DNA from: Acidisoma sp035492295 | GTDB taxonomy: Bacteria > Pseudomonadota > Alphaproteobacteria > Acetobacterales > Acetobacteraceae | Reading direction: 5' to 3' | Assembly: GCF_035492295.1 (NCBI RefSeq) | Contig: NZ_DATJJK010000197.1 | Span: forward strand, 1-64,000 | DNA: 64,000 nucleotides | Shown: positions 8,013 to 16,368 of the stretch, piece after piece | Position numbering within the stretch: position 1 is the first letter of the stretch | How the letters are laid out: each line of letters starts with the position of its first letter | Notes under the pieces: model-generated | Seen by the model: only the letters and a program-made list of their open reading frames with translations | Database searches by the model: none | What the model was told of the DNA's origin: nothing | Program-made: the position numbers and the translations under genes

Positions 8013-9800
8013 TCAGCCCCGGCGGCCCGGCAGCACGCCCGCGAGCATTTCCTTGGCACTGTTGACGATGACGCTTTCCCGCTCAGGCTCGGTCAGCAGG
8101 GAGCCCATGAAGTTGCGCGCATCCTTGAGCGTGATGTGCGGCGGCAGCGGCGGCACGTTGGGGTCGGTATAGGCTTCGAGGATGACCGGGCAATCCGCGG
8201 AAAGCGCCTCGTCCCACGCCGCGCCGACACGATCGGGATGGTCGACGAAAATGCCCTTGAGGCCGAGAAGCTCCGCATATTTGTGATAGGGAAAATCCGG
8301 GATGCTTTGCGTGCTCTCGGTCTTTCCGGCGCCCATCTGCACCCGCTCCTCCCAGGTCACCTGGTTGAGATCGCGATTGTTGAGCACAAGCACGATCAGC
8401 CGGGGATTAGACCATTGCTGCCAGTATTTGCTGATCGTGATCATGACGTTGAGGCCGTTCATCTGCATGGCGCCGTCGCCCATGCAGGCAATCACGGTGC
8501 GGTCCGGATAGGCCATTTTGGCAGCGACCGCGTAAGGCGTGCCGGCACCCAGCGAGGCGAGACCGCCGGAGAGCGAGGCCTTCATGCCGCGCCGCATCTT
8601 GAGATCGCGCGCATACCAGTTCGCGACCGATCCACTGTCGGCGGTGATGATCGCACGTTCCGGCAGGCGGGGAGACAGCTCCCAGAAGACGCGCTGCGGG
8701 TTGAGCGGCTCAGCCCCCTGCATGGCCCGCTCCTCCAGCGTCTTCCACCAGGTCTGGACTTCGCCCTCGATCTTCTTCCGCCAGCCCGTGCCGGTCTTTT
8801 GCTGCAGGTAGGGCAACAACGCGCGCAGCGTGGTTGCGGTGTCACCCACCATGCTGAATTCCATGGGATAGCGGAGACTGAGCGCACCGGCGTCGATATC
8901 GATCTGCACGCCGCGCGCCTGGCCGGGTTTAGGCAAGAACTCGCTATACGGGAAGGAAGAGCCCACCATCAGGAAAGTGTCGCATTCCTTCATCAGATCC
9001 CAGGAAGGCTTGGTGCCGAGCAGGCCGAGCGAGCCCGTAACCCAGGGCAGATCATCCGGCAGCGCCGCCTTGCCGAGCAGCGCCTTGGCGCAGCCCGCCT
9101 GAAGCTTGTCGGCAATCGCAATCACCTCGTCGGTCGCCTCCAGCGCGCCGGCGCCTACCAACATGGCGACCTTCTTGCCGGAATTGAGAATCTCGGCCGC
9201 CTGCTTCAGCGAGGCATCGTCCGGCAGCTTGGCCGGTCCGGCATAGCCCACGCCAGTATGGGTCGCGCCATGCGCCATGGGCGGCTCTTCATAGGGCATC
9301 AGCTGCAGATCGTTCGGCAGGATCACGCAAGTGACCACACGACGCGCGCTTGCGATGCGTACGGCGCGGTCGATCGCGTGGCGCACCTGGGCGGGCACGC
9401 TACAGGTCACGACGTAGTCGCCAGCCACATCCTTGAACAGGGTCTGAAGATCAACCTCTTGCTGGTAGCTGGCGCCGATGGCACTGCGCGCCTGCTGGCC
9501 GACGATGGCGACGACCGGCACATGATCCATCTTCGCATCATAAAGGCCGTTGAGAAGGTGGATCGCCCCGGGGCCCGAGGTCGCGTAGCAGAGACCAACC
9601 TGGCCGGTGAACTTGGCGTGGGCGGAGGCCATGAAGGCCGCCATCTCCTCGTGCCGCACCTGAACGTATTGCATCCGGTCCTTGGCCTTTTCGAGTGCGA
9701 CGTCGAGCCCGCCGACGCCATCGCCCGGATAGCCATAGACCCGCTTGAGACCCCATTCTCCGAGGCGATTCCAAATGTAGTCGCTGACATTCAGGGCCAT
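8013..9800 (-). CDS. Thiamine-pyrophosphate-requiring enzyme, pyruvate oxidase/acetolactate synthase-like
   Basis: 595 residues from ATG 9800, preceded by GGAGAAAA; the frame is open for 52 more codons but those show no homology. The N-terminal TPP-binding domain has the catalytic Glu in RHEEMAAFMA and the GPGAIHLLNGLYDA motif, the central domain follows, and the C-terminal domain has the cofactor motif GDGAMQMN ending about 28 residues later in NN. It resembles the pyruvate-oxidase (PoxB-like) and generic TPP-requiring group rather than true acetolactate synthase. No lipid-binding C-terminal helix is obvious. First gene of the five-gene minus-strand cluster. Confidence 0.88.
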   Translation of the reverse strand: MALNVSDYIWNRLGEWGLKRVYGYPGDGVGGLDVALEKAKDRMQYVQVRHEEMAAFMASAHAKFTGQVGLCYATSGPGAIHLLNGLYDAKMDHVPVVAIVGQQARSAIGASYQQEVDLQTLFKDVAGDYVVTCSVPAQVRHAIDRAVRIASARRVVTCVILPNDLQLMPYEEPPMAHGATHTGVGYAGPAKLPDDASLKQAAEILNSGKKVAMLVGAGALEATDEVIAIADKLQAGCAKALLGKAALPDDLPWVTGSLGLLGTKPSWDLMKECDTFLMVGSSFPYSEFLPKPGQARGVQIDIDAGALSLRYPMEFSMVGDTATTLRALLPYLQQKTGTGWRKKIEGEVQTWWKTLEERAMQGAEPLNPQRVFWELSPRLPERAIITADSGSVANWYARDLKMRRGMKASLSGGLASLGAGTPYAVAAKMAYPDRTVIACMGDGAMQMNGLNVMITISKYWQQWSNPRLIVLVLNNRDLNQVTWEERVQMGAGKTESTQSIPDFPYHKYAELLGLKGIFVDHPDRVGAAWDEALSADCPVILEAYTDPNVPPLPPHITLKDARNFMGSLLTEPERESVIVNSAKEMLAGVLPGRRG

Positions 9801-10027
9801 GGCTTTTCTCCGCACGAGGGATTGGATGCCCATCCAAGGGTCCGTGCCCGTGATGTTGCCCGCAAAAAGCCATTTTCCATTCACGAGACCGCGTGCAGCC
9901 CCTGTGCGGGGCCCGTCGGAGGCGACAGACGCGCCGTGATCGCCCCAGGCGATCACTCAACTATTCGAGAGCGTCAGTATCGTCGGCGAGCCTGCCCGAT
10001 CTCTGGCGCCGATATCATTCCCGGCCT

Positions 10028-11236
10028 TCAGGGCGGACCGTGGCCAGCGTGGCCGGTGTCGCCACCGGATCTGCCGGACCCAGGACCCGCGCCGGCACCC
10101 ATGCCAAGACCGGGCGCGGCAGGCCCATGCGCGGTGCCATCCTCCCCTCGCATGGGCGGGCCCATTCCCGGGTCAGCATGGCTCTCGAAGCCAACCCCGG
10201 CTCCGCCTTCAGGACTGATCGAGGTCGCGGCCATGCCCTCAATCCCCGTCCGCTCGAAGCCGATCAGGGCGGGTACGACCGAACTAGGCAGGGGCACGTC
10301 GCGGGGCAGCGGCACCTTGAAATCGTAGCTCGCCAGCGCGTGGCCATCCGGCGCCACCAGCGCTTGAATCGCATAGCGATGCACCGCAGGGCCGAAGTAG
10401 CCGGCAGGATTCGTCTCCAGCAAGTCCGGCTGCCAGAAGGCAACCTGCAGACGTCCGTGCTGAAGCCGGCCGCGCACCACAATGGCGCCGGTCGCCGCGA
10501 CCGGATCACCCGGCAGGTCGATCGCAAGGTCGCCCATGTGCCAGTTCCCAGGGCCGCCGGAGAGCCGACCGCGCAGCAGCACGCCGCCCGCGGGTGCGGG
10601 GTCGATCCGGCTCGCCAGGATGACGCCATTCGGCGCGTGCAGGCCGCTGACGGAAATCCAGGCACCGAGCGCAAGCTTCGCCGCACGCCAATCACCTGCG
10701 ACCACCCGCACGGGCTGCCCCGCTACGGTCAGGCGCCCGTCTGAGCCCAGGGAATCGATGGGCCCCACCACCTCGTGGCGGACCGCGATCGCCCCAGTGA
10801 CGGGCCGCCCGTCTTCCCAACGTGCCGTCAGCGCCGCACGCTGGCCGGCCCGCAGACTGCCCTCGGCAGCGGGCGCACCGTCGACCGAGACGGAAACATC
10901 GGGGGCGAGGCTGACTTCCAGCCCGGCGAGACAGACACTGCCGAAGCCAGTGATGATGGCGGCAACGCCGGTGGGGTCCGATTTGCCCGGCTGTGGCTTG
11001 GGTGCGGTCGGCTGCAGGGGCCCGGTGCCGCCAACGCCGCGCTCTGCGAGCTCGATCGGCCGACCATCCGGCGTCGCGCGGCAGGTCTGCCCGGACCCGG
11101 GCCCGTGCAGCCAGTCGGGCGGCACGACGACAGTTCTCGCCCCGCCACTGTCCGCAGGCGGACGCATCACAGGCGCGCAGCTGGCGGGCAGCACTGCCGC
11201 GAGCAGGGAAAGGGAGGCGAGCCGCGACAGCCTCAT
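10028..11236 (-). CDS. Secreted lipoprotein-like protein with DUF5666-type repeats and Gly/Met/His-rich tail
   Basis: 402 residues. The N-terminus (MRLSRLASLSLLAAVLPASC) is a signal peptide with a slightly imperfect lipobox (PAS-Cys20), so envelope anchoring is likely. Residues ~90-290 contain repeated beta-rich OB-like segments of the DUF5666 type (GFGSVCLAGLEVSL, then VDGAPAAEGSLRAGQ, then GPIDSL and a second round). The last ~50 residues are rich in Gly, Pro, Met and His (GMGPPMRG, GLGMGAGAG, GHAGHGPP) and might bind metal, which is speculation. It overlaps the DUF6502 gene by 4 nt (ATGA), and this pairing suggests the two proteins act together. Function unknown. Confidence 0.75.
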   Translation of the reverse strand: MRLSRLASLSLLAAVLPASCAPVMRPPADSGGARTVVVPPDWLHGPGSGQTCRATPDGRPIELAERGVGGTGPLQPTAPKPQPGKSDPTGVAAIITGFGSVCLAGLEVSLAPDVSVSVDGAPAAEGSLRAGQRAALTARWEDGRPVTGAIAVRHEVVGPIDSLGSDGRLTVAGQPVRVVAGDWRAAKLALGAWISVSGLHAPNGVILASRIDPAPAGGVLLRGRLSGGPGNWHMGDLAIDLPGDPVAATGAIVVRGRLQHGRLQVAFWQPDLLETNPAGYFGPAVHRYAIQALVAPDGHALASYDFKVPLPRDVPLPSSVVPALIGFERTGIEGMAATSISPEGGAGVGFESHADPGMGPPMRGEDGTAHGPAAPGLGMGAGAGPGSGRSGGDTGHAGHGPP

Positions 11237-12078
11237 GCCTCCGGCCCCTTCTCCACGTCGTCCGCAACATAGAGGTAGACGCCGAGGTTAACCCGGCGGG
11301 TCAGGCCCTTCTCGCCAGGCGCGTCATCCTCGGCGGCGATTGCGGCGGCGCGCCGGTTGAGATCGCGCAGCAACCGCGCCGCCCCGGCCCGGGCCGCAGC
11401 TTCCAGCGCCGCCGCGGCGGGTGCGCTCAGCCGGTCGTAATGCAGACTGAGATCCGGGAAGGGCGCCGCCTCGGCGGCCAGAACATTGGCCGAGGCCGCC
11501 GCCAGATGATCGTGCAAGTTGCGGCCGAAATAGAACAGTTGCGCCTCCGCTCCCGGCAGGGGCACGAAGGCGAAGGTATTGAGACGCACGCGATCCTCCG
11601 CATCCAGCGCGACGATGCCCTGGGCCAGCCAGTCATCCAGCACCGCGCGCGGCCGCACGTCCTTGGTAACCGACCGCACGAGCGTCTCGAAAGACGGGCC
11701 TTCGGCAGCCACGCGCGGCAGGCTCGGCACCTCTCCCTCGATCGGCGATTCGCCGAGCGTCCCAAGCCAGCGGGAGAGAATGGCGCTGGTCAGGGTAACC
11801 GCCGAGGGTTCCACGAGCGCGGGCACCGGCGCCCCCTGCCCTGCCTCGCGCAGGCGGCGGATCTCTTTGCGGTGAATGCCCGTCGCCAGGCTGATGCGGC
11901 TGTCCGTCCGCGCTTTTTCGGCGAGGCTCGCGGCCGCCACTTCCACGAAAAGCAGGCGCAGCCGATCCGCCAGGAGGGGGAAGGTGATGCCGACCCGTAG
12001 CAACAAACGCACGAGCGGCCGCAGCAAATGAGCGGCAGCATTCAGGATCGCTTCGGTGGGGAGGGCATGCGGGTTCAT
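11233..12078 (-). CDS. DUF6502 family protein, probable HTH regulator
   Basis: 281 residues from ATG 12078. Upstream in-frame codons cross the divergent promoter and the GT2 gene, so longer starts are unlikely. The N-terminal third (LLRPLVRLLLRVGITFPLLA, then RISLATGIHRKEIRRLRE) looks like a winged or simple helix-turn-helix, and the rest is helical with no recognised catalytic motif. The first gene of a two-gene unit, it overlaps the lipoprotein gene by 4 nt. Two palindromes of the form GTGGGA-N5-TCCCAC lie 33-78 nt upstream of its start, consistent with autoregulation. That it binds them is inference. Confidence 0.72.
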   Translation of the reverse strand: MNPHALPTEAILNAAAHLLRPLVRLLLRVGITFPLLADRLRLLFVEVAAASLAEKARTDSRISLATGIHRKEIRRLREAGQGAPVPALVEPSAVTLTSAILSRWLGTLGESPIEGEVPSLPRVAAEGPSFETLVRSVTKDVRPRAVLDDWLAQGIVALDAEDRVRLNTFAFVPLPGAEAQLFYFGRNLHDHLAAASANVLAAEAAPFPDLSLHYDRLSAPAAAALEAAARAGAARLLRDLNRRAAAIAAEDDAPGEKGLTRRVNLGVYLYVADDVEKGPEA

Positions 12079-12110
12079 CGGTCGAAACGAAAGGTAACAC
12101 GTCCGGCTGT

Positions 12111-12131
12111 CTGTGGGAAAGTGTCCCACAG
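12111..12131. promoter_or_regulatory. Palindrome 1, candidate operator between the DUF6502 and GT2 genes
   Basis: Perfect 8-bp arms CTGTGGGA and TCCCACAG separated by 5 bp. Its core GTGGGA-N5-TCCCAC is identical to that of the second palindrome, whose centre lies 26 bp away. Both sit in the 117-bp divergent intergenic region, so they could control both directions. The presumed ligand is the adjacent HTH protein; not tested. Confidence 0.65.
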
Positions 12132-12137
12132 TTCTTG

Positions 12138-12156
12138 CGTGGGAAATTTTCCCACG
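12138..12156. promoter_or_regulatory. Palindrome 2, candidate operator between the DUF6502 and GT2 genes
   Basis: Perfect 9-bp arms CGTGGGAAA and TTTCCCACG around a single central T. It contains the same GTGGGA-N5-TCCCAC core as palindrome 1. It ends 39 nt before the GT2 start, where it could overlap a promoter; TATAG follows at 12158-12162. Confidence 0.65.
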
Positions 12157-12195
12157 GTATAGCCTCTGCGCGCCCACTGATGGACGGAAGGTTTC

Positions 12196-13008
12196 ATGCT
12201 TCTCGGAAAACGCGTCGCCGTCGTCCTGCCTGCCTACAATGCGGAACGCACCCTGGCCCGCACGATCGCGGAAATTCCCCGCCATATCGTCGACGATGTC
12301 ATCCTGACCGATGACGCCAGCAAGGATGGCACCGTCTCGCTTGCCCGCAATCTCGCCCTGCACACGATCCGGCACGATCGTAACCGGGGCTATGGTGCCA
12401 ATCAGAAGACCTGTTACGCCGCCGCCTTGGGTCGCGGCGCCGACATCGTCGTCATGCTCCATCCCGACTATCAGTATTCGCCGCGCCTTGTGACCGCGAT
12501 GGCCTCGATGATCGCCTCCGGTCATTATGACGTCGTGCTCGGCTCGCGAATCCTTGGTGGCCAAGCCCGGGCAGGCGGCATGCCGGGCTACAAGTACTGG
12601 GCCAATCGCGGCCTGACCGCCGTGCAAAACCTGCTGCTGGGGCAGCGCCTTTCCGAATACCATACGGGCTATCGGGCGTGGAGCCGCGAGGTGCTCGGAA
12701 GCCTGCCTCTGCTGCGCTGCTCGGACGACTTCGTCTTTGACAACGAGATGCTGACGCTCGCCGTGCGGTACGGTTTCCGCCTCGGGGAAATCTCCTGCCC
12801 CACGCGCTATTTCGCCGAAGCGTCCAGCATCAATTTCCGGCGCAGTGTGATCTACGGCCTCGGCGTGCTGCGCACGTCCCTCACCTTCCGCCTATCCCGC
12901 CTCGGCCTCCGGCGCTCGCCACTCTTCGATGCCGGCGGCGGATACCTCATTCCCGGAGACCCGGTGGCGCAGACCGGCGCCGGCCCTGCCGGCGGCATGG
13001 CAGCATGA
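12196..13008 (+). CDS. Glycosyltransferase family 2 (polyprenol-phosphate sugar transferase-like)
   Basis: 270 residues. The GT-A fold is clear: VAVVLPAYNAERTL at the N-terminus, the nucleotide-sugar motif DDASKDGT, a NRGYGANQK segment, the acidic DYQYSP motif in place of DxD, and a GSRILGG acceptor loop, as in dolichol- or undecaprenyl-phosphate sugar synthases. A roughly 20-residue Gly/Pro-rich tail follows. Probably cytoplasmic face of the inner membrane, transferring a sugar to a lipid carrier. The last 4 nt overlap the DUF2142 membrane protein (ATGA), which could use the lipid-linked sugar. Sugar and acceptor are unknown. Confidence 0.88.
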   Translation: MLLGKRVAVVLPAYNAERTLARTIAEIPRHIVDDVILTDDASKDGTVSLARNLALHTIRHDRNRGYGANQKTCYAAALGRGADIVVMLHPDYQYSPRLVTAMASMIASGHYDVVLGSRILGGQARAGGMPGYKYWANRGLTAVQNLLLGQRLSEYHTGYRAWSREVLGSLPLLRCSDDFVFDNEMLTLAVRYGFRLGEISCPTRYFAEASSINFRRSVIYGLGVLRTSLTFRLSRLGLRRSPLFDAGGGYLIPGDPVAQTGAGPAGGMAA

Positions 13009-14567
13009 GAACGGACCGCGCCTGGGATGCCTGGAACGACCCCGAGCGGCACTTCTTCCCGCCGGAGGCCGCGCACCCCACGCCCCGCCCGGTCGTCCGG
13101 ATCGGCGCCGCGTCCGTAAAATCCGCGCGACGCATCTCGCTCCTCATCTTTCTGTGCCTCGTGCTGCCGCTCGGCATCATCCTTGCGCTCGTGACTCCAC
13201 CGGGTGGCGTCGCAGACGAAGCTGCCCATGCACTGCGCGCCGAAAGCCTCGGCCATGGCGAGATCGCCGGGCATCGCGCAACGATCCGGCTGCCGAACGG
13301 ACGCGTGGCGGCGGCGGCAGGGGTAGAGGCCGATCCCGGCCTGCTCGACGCCATGGCCGTCACCGGCCCCGGCCAATGGGTGACGCCCGCGAGGCTGCGC
13401 GCCGCTCGCGCCGCGCAATGGCGCGGACAGCGAAGCTTCGCCGAGATCACCCCGCTCGCCCTCTATCTGCCGATCTTCTACCTGCCGTCCGCCATCGCGA
13501 TGCGTGTGATTGAACTCCTGCAAGGCGGCCCGTCCGCCGCTGTGCTGGCGGGAAGGATGATCAATCTCTTCACTTACGCGCTGCTCGGTTTCGCGGCGCT
13601 GCGTACCGCGCGCAGCGGCCACGGGCTGCTGCTTTGCACGCTGGCGCTGCCGATGGAGGTCTCGCTCGCCGCCTCGCTGAACCAGGACGGCCTGCTGATC
13701 GCGAGCACGGTGCTGGCGCTCGCCCTGCTGACCCGCGCGGATGGCCCTGCCCCCTGGCGCGGCACCGCTGCCCGTCCGGTGCCCACGCCCTGGCTGCTCG
13801 CGCTTCTGCTGCTCGGCTTCACAGCCCTCGCCAAGCTGCCCTATGCGAGCCTGCTGCTGCTGCCGGTCCTGCCGATCGAGATACGGCGCGCCTGCCTTCT
13901 GCGCACGGCCCTGGCCACTCTGGTCGCACTGCCCGCACTCGCCTGGACCGGCTTCGCGATGTGGCACATCAGCGTGCCCTGGCCGCCTCTGCCGCCCTAT
14001 CATGCCGGCCCGCTCTGGCCGGGCCCTGGCAGCCGCATCTTTTTCTCGCCAGATCCGCTGGCGCAACTTCAAGTCCTGCTGGCCGCGCCGAGCCGCATCG
14101 TCACGCTCACGCTACAGTCGATCCTGCCGGACCACGCCCTTCTGCTCCAGTTCATCGGCGTGCTCGGCTTCCTGTCGCTCCGCCTTCCCGGCTGGGTCTA
14201 TGCGCTTTGGGCGCTCGCGCTCGCTGCCGGCTTCGCGCTTGATCGGCTGCATCCGGCACCGCCGCCCGCGCGGCTGCGCGCTCCTGATGCCATCGCCGTT
14301 CTGTTTGCCCTCGCAATAGCCGTCGTTGCGATCTACATTTCTCAGTATCTGACCTGGACGAGGGTCGGGGAAACGCGGGTTCAGGGCCCAAGTGGTCGCT
14401 ATTTTCTGCCGCTGTTGCCGGCGCTGGTGCTGCTCTGCCCGGGGGGAATCGCGACACGGCACGCGACGGTCCTGCGCGGCGCCTGCTTCCTCCTCATCGC
14501 GGCGGCGGCGCTCGGCAGCCTCGTAGCCGTCCCTCTCTGTATCCTCGATGGATTTTACGCCCCATGA
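13005..14567 (+). CDS. DUF2142-family multispanning membrane protein (GT-C-like)
   Basis: 520 residues. After a soluble N-terminus of ~40 residues there is a first transmembrane helix, then a large loop containing PPGGVADEAAHALRAE, where an acidic pair and His follow the first helix as in GT-C glycosyltransferases. About nine more hydrophobic helices follow. The segment SLAASLNQDGLLIAS matches the conserved Asn-Gln-Asp of DUF2142 proteins, and a late loop carries GPSGRYFLPLLPAL. A role in transferring sugars from a polyprenyl carrier to cell-surface glycans is plausible. It overlaps GT2 upstream and the next gene downstream, each by 4 nt. Confidence 0.82.
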   Translation: MRTDRAWDAWNDPERHFFPPEAAHPTPRPVVRIGAASVKSARRISLLIFLCLVLPLGIILALVTPPGGVADEAAHALRAESLGHGEIAGHRATIRLPNGRVAAAAGVEADPGLLDAMAVTGPGQWVTPARLRAARAAQWRGQRSFAEITPLALYLPIFYLPSAIAMRVIELLQGGPSAAVLAGRMINLFTYALLGFAALRTARSGHGLLLCTLALPMEVSLAASLNQDGLLIASTVLALALLTRADGPAPWRGTAARPVPTPWLLALLLLGFTALAKLPYASLLLLPVLPIEIRRACLLRTALATLVALPALAWTGFAMWHISVPWPPLPPYHAGPLWPGPGSRIFFSPDPLAQLQVLLAAPSRIVTLTLQSILPDHALLLQFIGVLGFLSLRLPGWVYALWALALAAGFALDRLHPAPPPARLRAPDAIAVLFALAIAVVAIYISQYLTWTRVGETRVQGPSGRYFLPLLPALVLLCPGGIATRHATVLRGACFLLIAAAALGSLVAVPLCILDGFYAP

Positions 14568-15532
14568 ATTTACTTGACGGAGGCAACTTTTCCGGCGCAT
14601 CGTCGCGCATGAGTTCCGCCATCAGTCAGTTCCGCCGGTTCAGCCGCTTCTTCACCCAGTTTGTGGGCGCCCTCGATCCGCATTTCGCGGGCATGGAGAT
14701 GACGATCGCCGAAGCCCGGCTGCTCTACGAGATCGCCAATCGCACCCGGCCGCTGGCGGCTGATCTGCAACTTGCCCTGAAGATGGACGCGGGTTTCGTG
14801 AGCCGCGTGCTGCGTCGCTTCGAGACGCGGGGATGGATCGCGCGTCAGCGTGGAGAACAGGATGCCCGGCGCCGGCCGATCACGCTGACCGTCGCGGGGC
14901 AGGCCGCCTTCGCCGAACTCGACCAGCGGCAGAACAAGGTGGTGGAAGGAATTCTGCAGCGACTCAGCCTCCCCGAGCGGAACCAGCTCGTCTCGGCCTT
15001 GACCATCACCCAGAGCCTGCTTGATCCAGGCGCCGGCGAGCGCGGTTTCACCCTGCGTAGCGTCCGGGCCGGCGACATGGGGCTGATCGCCGCGCGCCAG
15101 TCCATTCTCTATCGCGAGACCTATGGTTGGAGCGAGCAGATCGAGGTGGTGATCGGGCAGGTCACGACCGATTTCTTGCGCGACTTCAAACCAGGGCGCG
15201 AGCAGTGCTGGATCGCCGAGGTCGAGGGGATGATGGCGGGCTCGGTCATGCTGACCGACGAGGGAGATAACGTCTGCCGCCTGCGCCTCCTCTATGTCGA
15301 ACCCTTTGCTCAGGGTCTCGGAATCGGTCATGCCCTCGTCGCCACCTGTCTCGAATTCGCCCGTGCGGCGGGCTATCGCGAGATCGTGCTTTGGACCCAT
15401 ACGATCCTGGAGACCGCACGGCGCATCTACGCAAGCCACGGCTTCACCATCAGCGAAACCGCGATGCACGATACTTTCGGCACGCCGCTGATGGGCGAAA
15501 CCTGGCGCCTCTCCCTCGCGCCGCCAGTGTGA
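14564..15532 (+). CDS. MarR-type HTH and GNAT acetyltransferase fusion protein
   Basis: 322 residues from ATG 14564, which overlaps the previous stop (ATGA). An alternative ATG at 14609 removes 15 residues that look non-conserved; a GGAGGC at 14578 is too far from it to decide. Residues ~16-150 are a MarR winged helix (AEARLLYEIAN, MDAGFVSRVLRRFE, DARRRPITLT wing). Residues ~160-320 are a GNAT domain with the acetyl-CoA loop EPFAQGLGIGHALV and a C-terminal ARRIYASHGF motif. Such MarR-GNAT fusions are known, and what they acetylate is mostly unknown. Its overlap with surface-glycan genes is unusual. Confidence 0.88.
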   Translation: MNLLDGGNFSGASSRMSSAISQFRRFSRFFTQFVGALDPHFAGMEMTIAEARLLYEIANRTRPLAADLQLALKMDAGFVSRVLRRFETRGWIARQRGEQDARRRPITLTVAGQAAFAELDQRQNKVVEGILQRLSLPERNQLVSALTITQSLLDPGAGERGFTLRSVRAGDMGLIAARQSILYRETYGWSEQIEVVIGQVTTDFLRDFKPGREQCWIAEVEGMMAGSVMLTDEGDNVCRLRLLYVEPFAQGLGIGHALVATCLEFARAAGYREIVLWTHTILETARRIYASHGFTISETAMHDTFGTPLMGETWRLSLAPPV

Positions 15533-15539
15533 CACGTCC

Positions 15540-16352
15540 TCAGAGATGCACGACCGCCGCGTTGCGGTAGAGCATGTAGGCGGCCACGACGAAGACGAAG
15601 CCGGCGAAGACCCGGTTGAGGGCGGATTTGCGGCCGGCAAGGCTCTTCGTCAAAGCCATGCCGAGCATCCCTCCTGCGAAGCCGCCCGCGATATATTCGA
15701 GAGCAACAATCCAGTCGACGAGGCCCGACGCCCCGTAACTGATCGCGGTGGTCAGGCCGAAGGCACCGACCGCGAGCAGTGACGAGCCTATGGCACAGAT
15801 CATCGGCATGCCGGTCGCGAAGAGCAGGCCCGGCACGATGAGAAACCCGCCGCCGATGCCGAAGAATCCTGAGAGGATGCCGACGGCGAGCGCCATGCCG
15901 AGCAGCGGCCATTGATTGCGGGAGGCCGGCTGCCAGAGCCGGCAGAGCCGGCCACTGTCGCTCCCCTCCGCACTGCTCGTCGGTCGTTCCTTCCGACGCA
16001 GCATGAGGATACCGACCACCACCATCAGGATCGCGAAGAGGAAGATGAGCTGTTTGCCGTCGACCTGCTTGCCGAGCACCGAGCCCAAGGCAGCGCCGAG
16101 GACGCCGACGATGGAAAAGAGGATGGCGCATTGCCAGCGCACGATTCCCTGCCGCGCATAGCCGCCAAAGTTGCCGAAGGCATTGGCCGAGACGGCAAGC
16201 GCGCCGGTGCCGATGGCGACATGGGGCGGCAATCCCACGACATAGAGAAGCAGCGGCGTCGCCATGATCGAGCCGCCACCGCCGATGAGCCCGAGCGTGA
16301 AGCCGACGAGCCCGCCGCAGAGAACGGCAACCACTCCATGAAGCAGATCCAT
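15540..16352 (-). CDS. TauE/SafE (TSUP) family sulfite/organosulfonate exporter-like protein
   Basis: 270 residues, two halves of about four helices each with the repeated TSUP signatures GLIGGGGSIMATPLLLY near the N-terminus and GFFGIGGGFLIVPGLL in the second half. TSUP proteins move sulfite, sulfonates or sulfolactate across the inner membrane. As last gene of the sulfide-detoxification operon, its likely job is to expel sulfite made by persulfide oxidation. It begins 16 nt after the DUF442-SQR stop. The adjacent MarR-GNAT gene is convergent with only 7 nt between stops. Confidence 0.88.
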   Translation of the reverse strand: MDLLHGVVAVLCGGLVGFTLGLIGGGGSIMATPLLLYVVGLPPHVAIGTGALAVSANAFGNFGGYARQGIVRWQCAILFSIVGVLGAALGSVLGKQVDGKQLIFLFAILMVVVGILMLRRKERPTSSAEGSDSGRLCRLWQPASRNQWPLLGMALAVGILSGFFGIGGGFLIVPGLLFATGMPMICAIGSSLLAVGAFGLTTAISYGASGLVDWIVALEYIAGGFAGGMLGMALTKSLAGRKSALNRVFAGFVFVVAAYMLYRNAAVVHL

Positions 16353-16368
16353 GGTACCCTCGCTTGCC

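Noticed and set aside
6954..10328. Very long open frame on the plus strand (1124 codons)
   Set aside because: It runs antisense to the enolase-family and TPP-enzyme genes, both with full motifs and good starts. Its translation is rich in Arg/His/Gly with no domain, typical of a GC-rich antisense frame.
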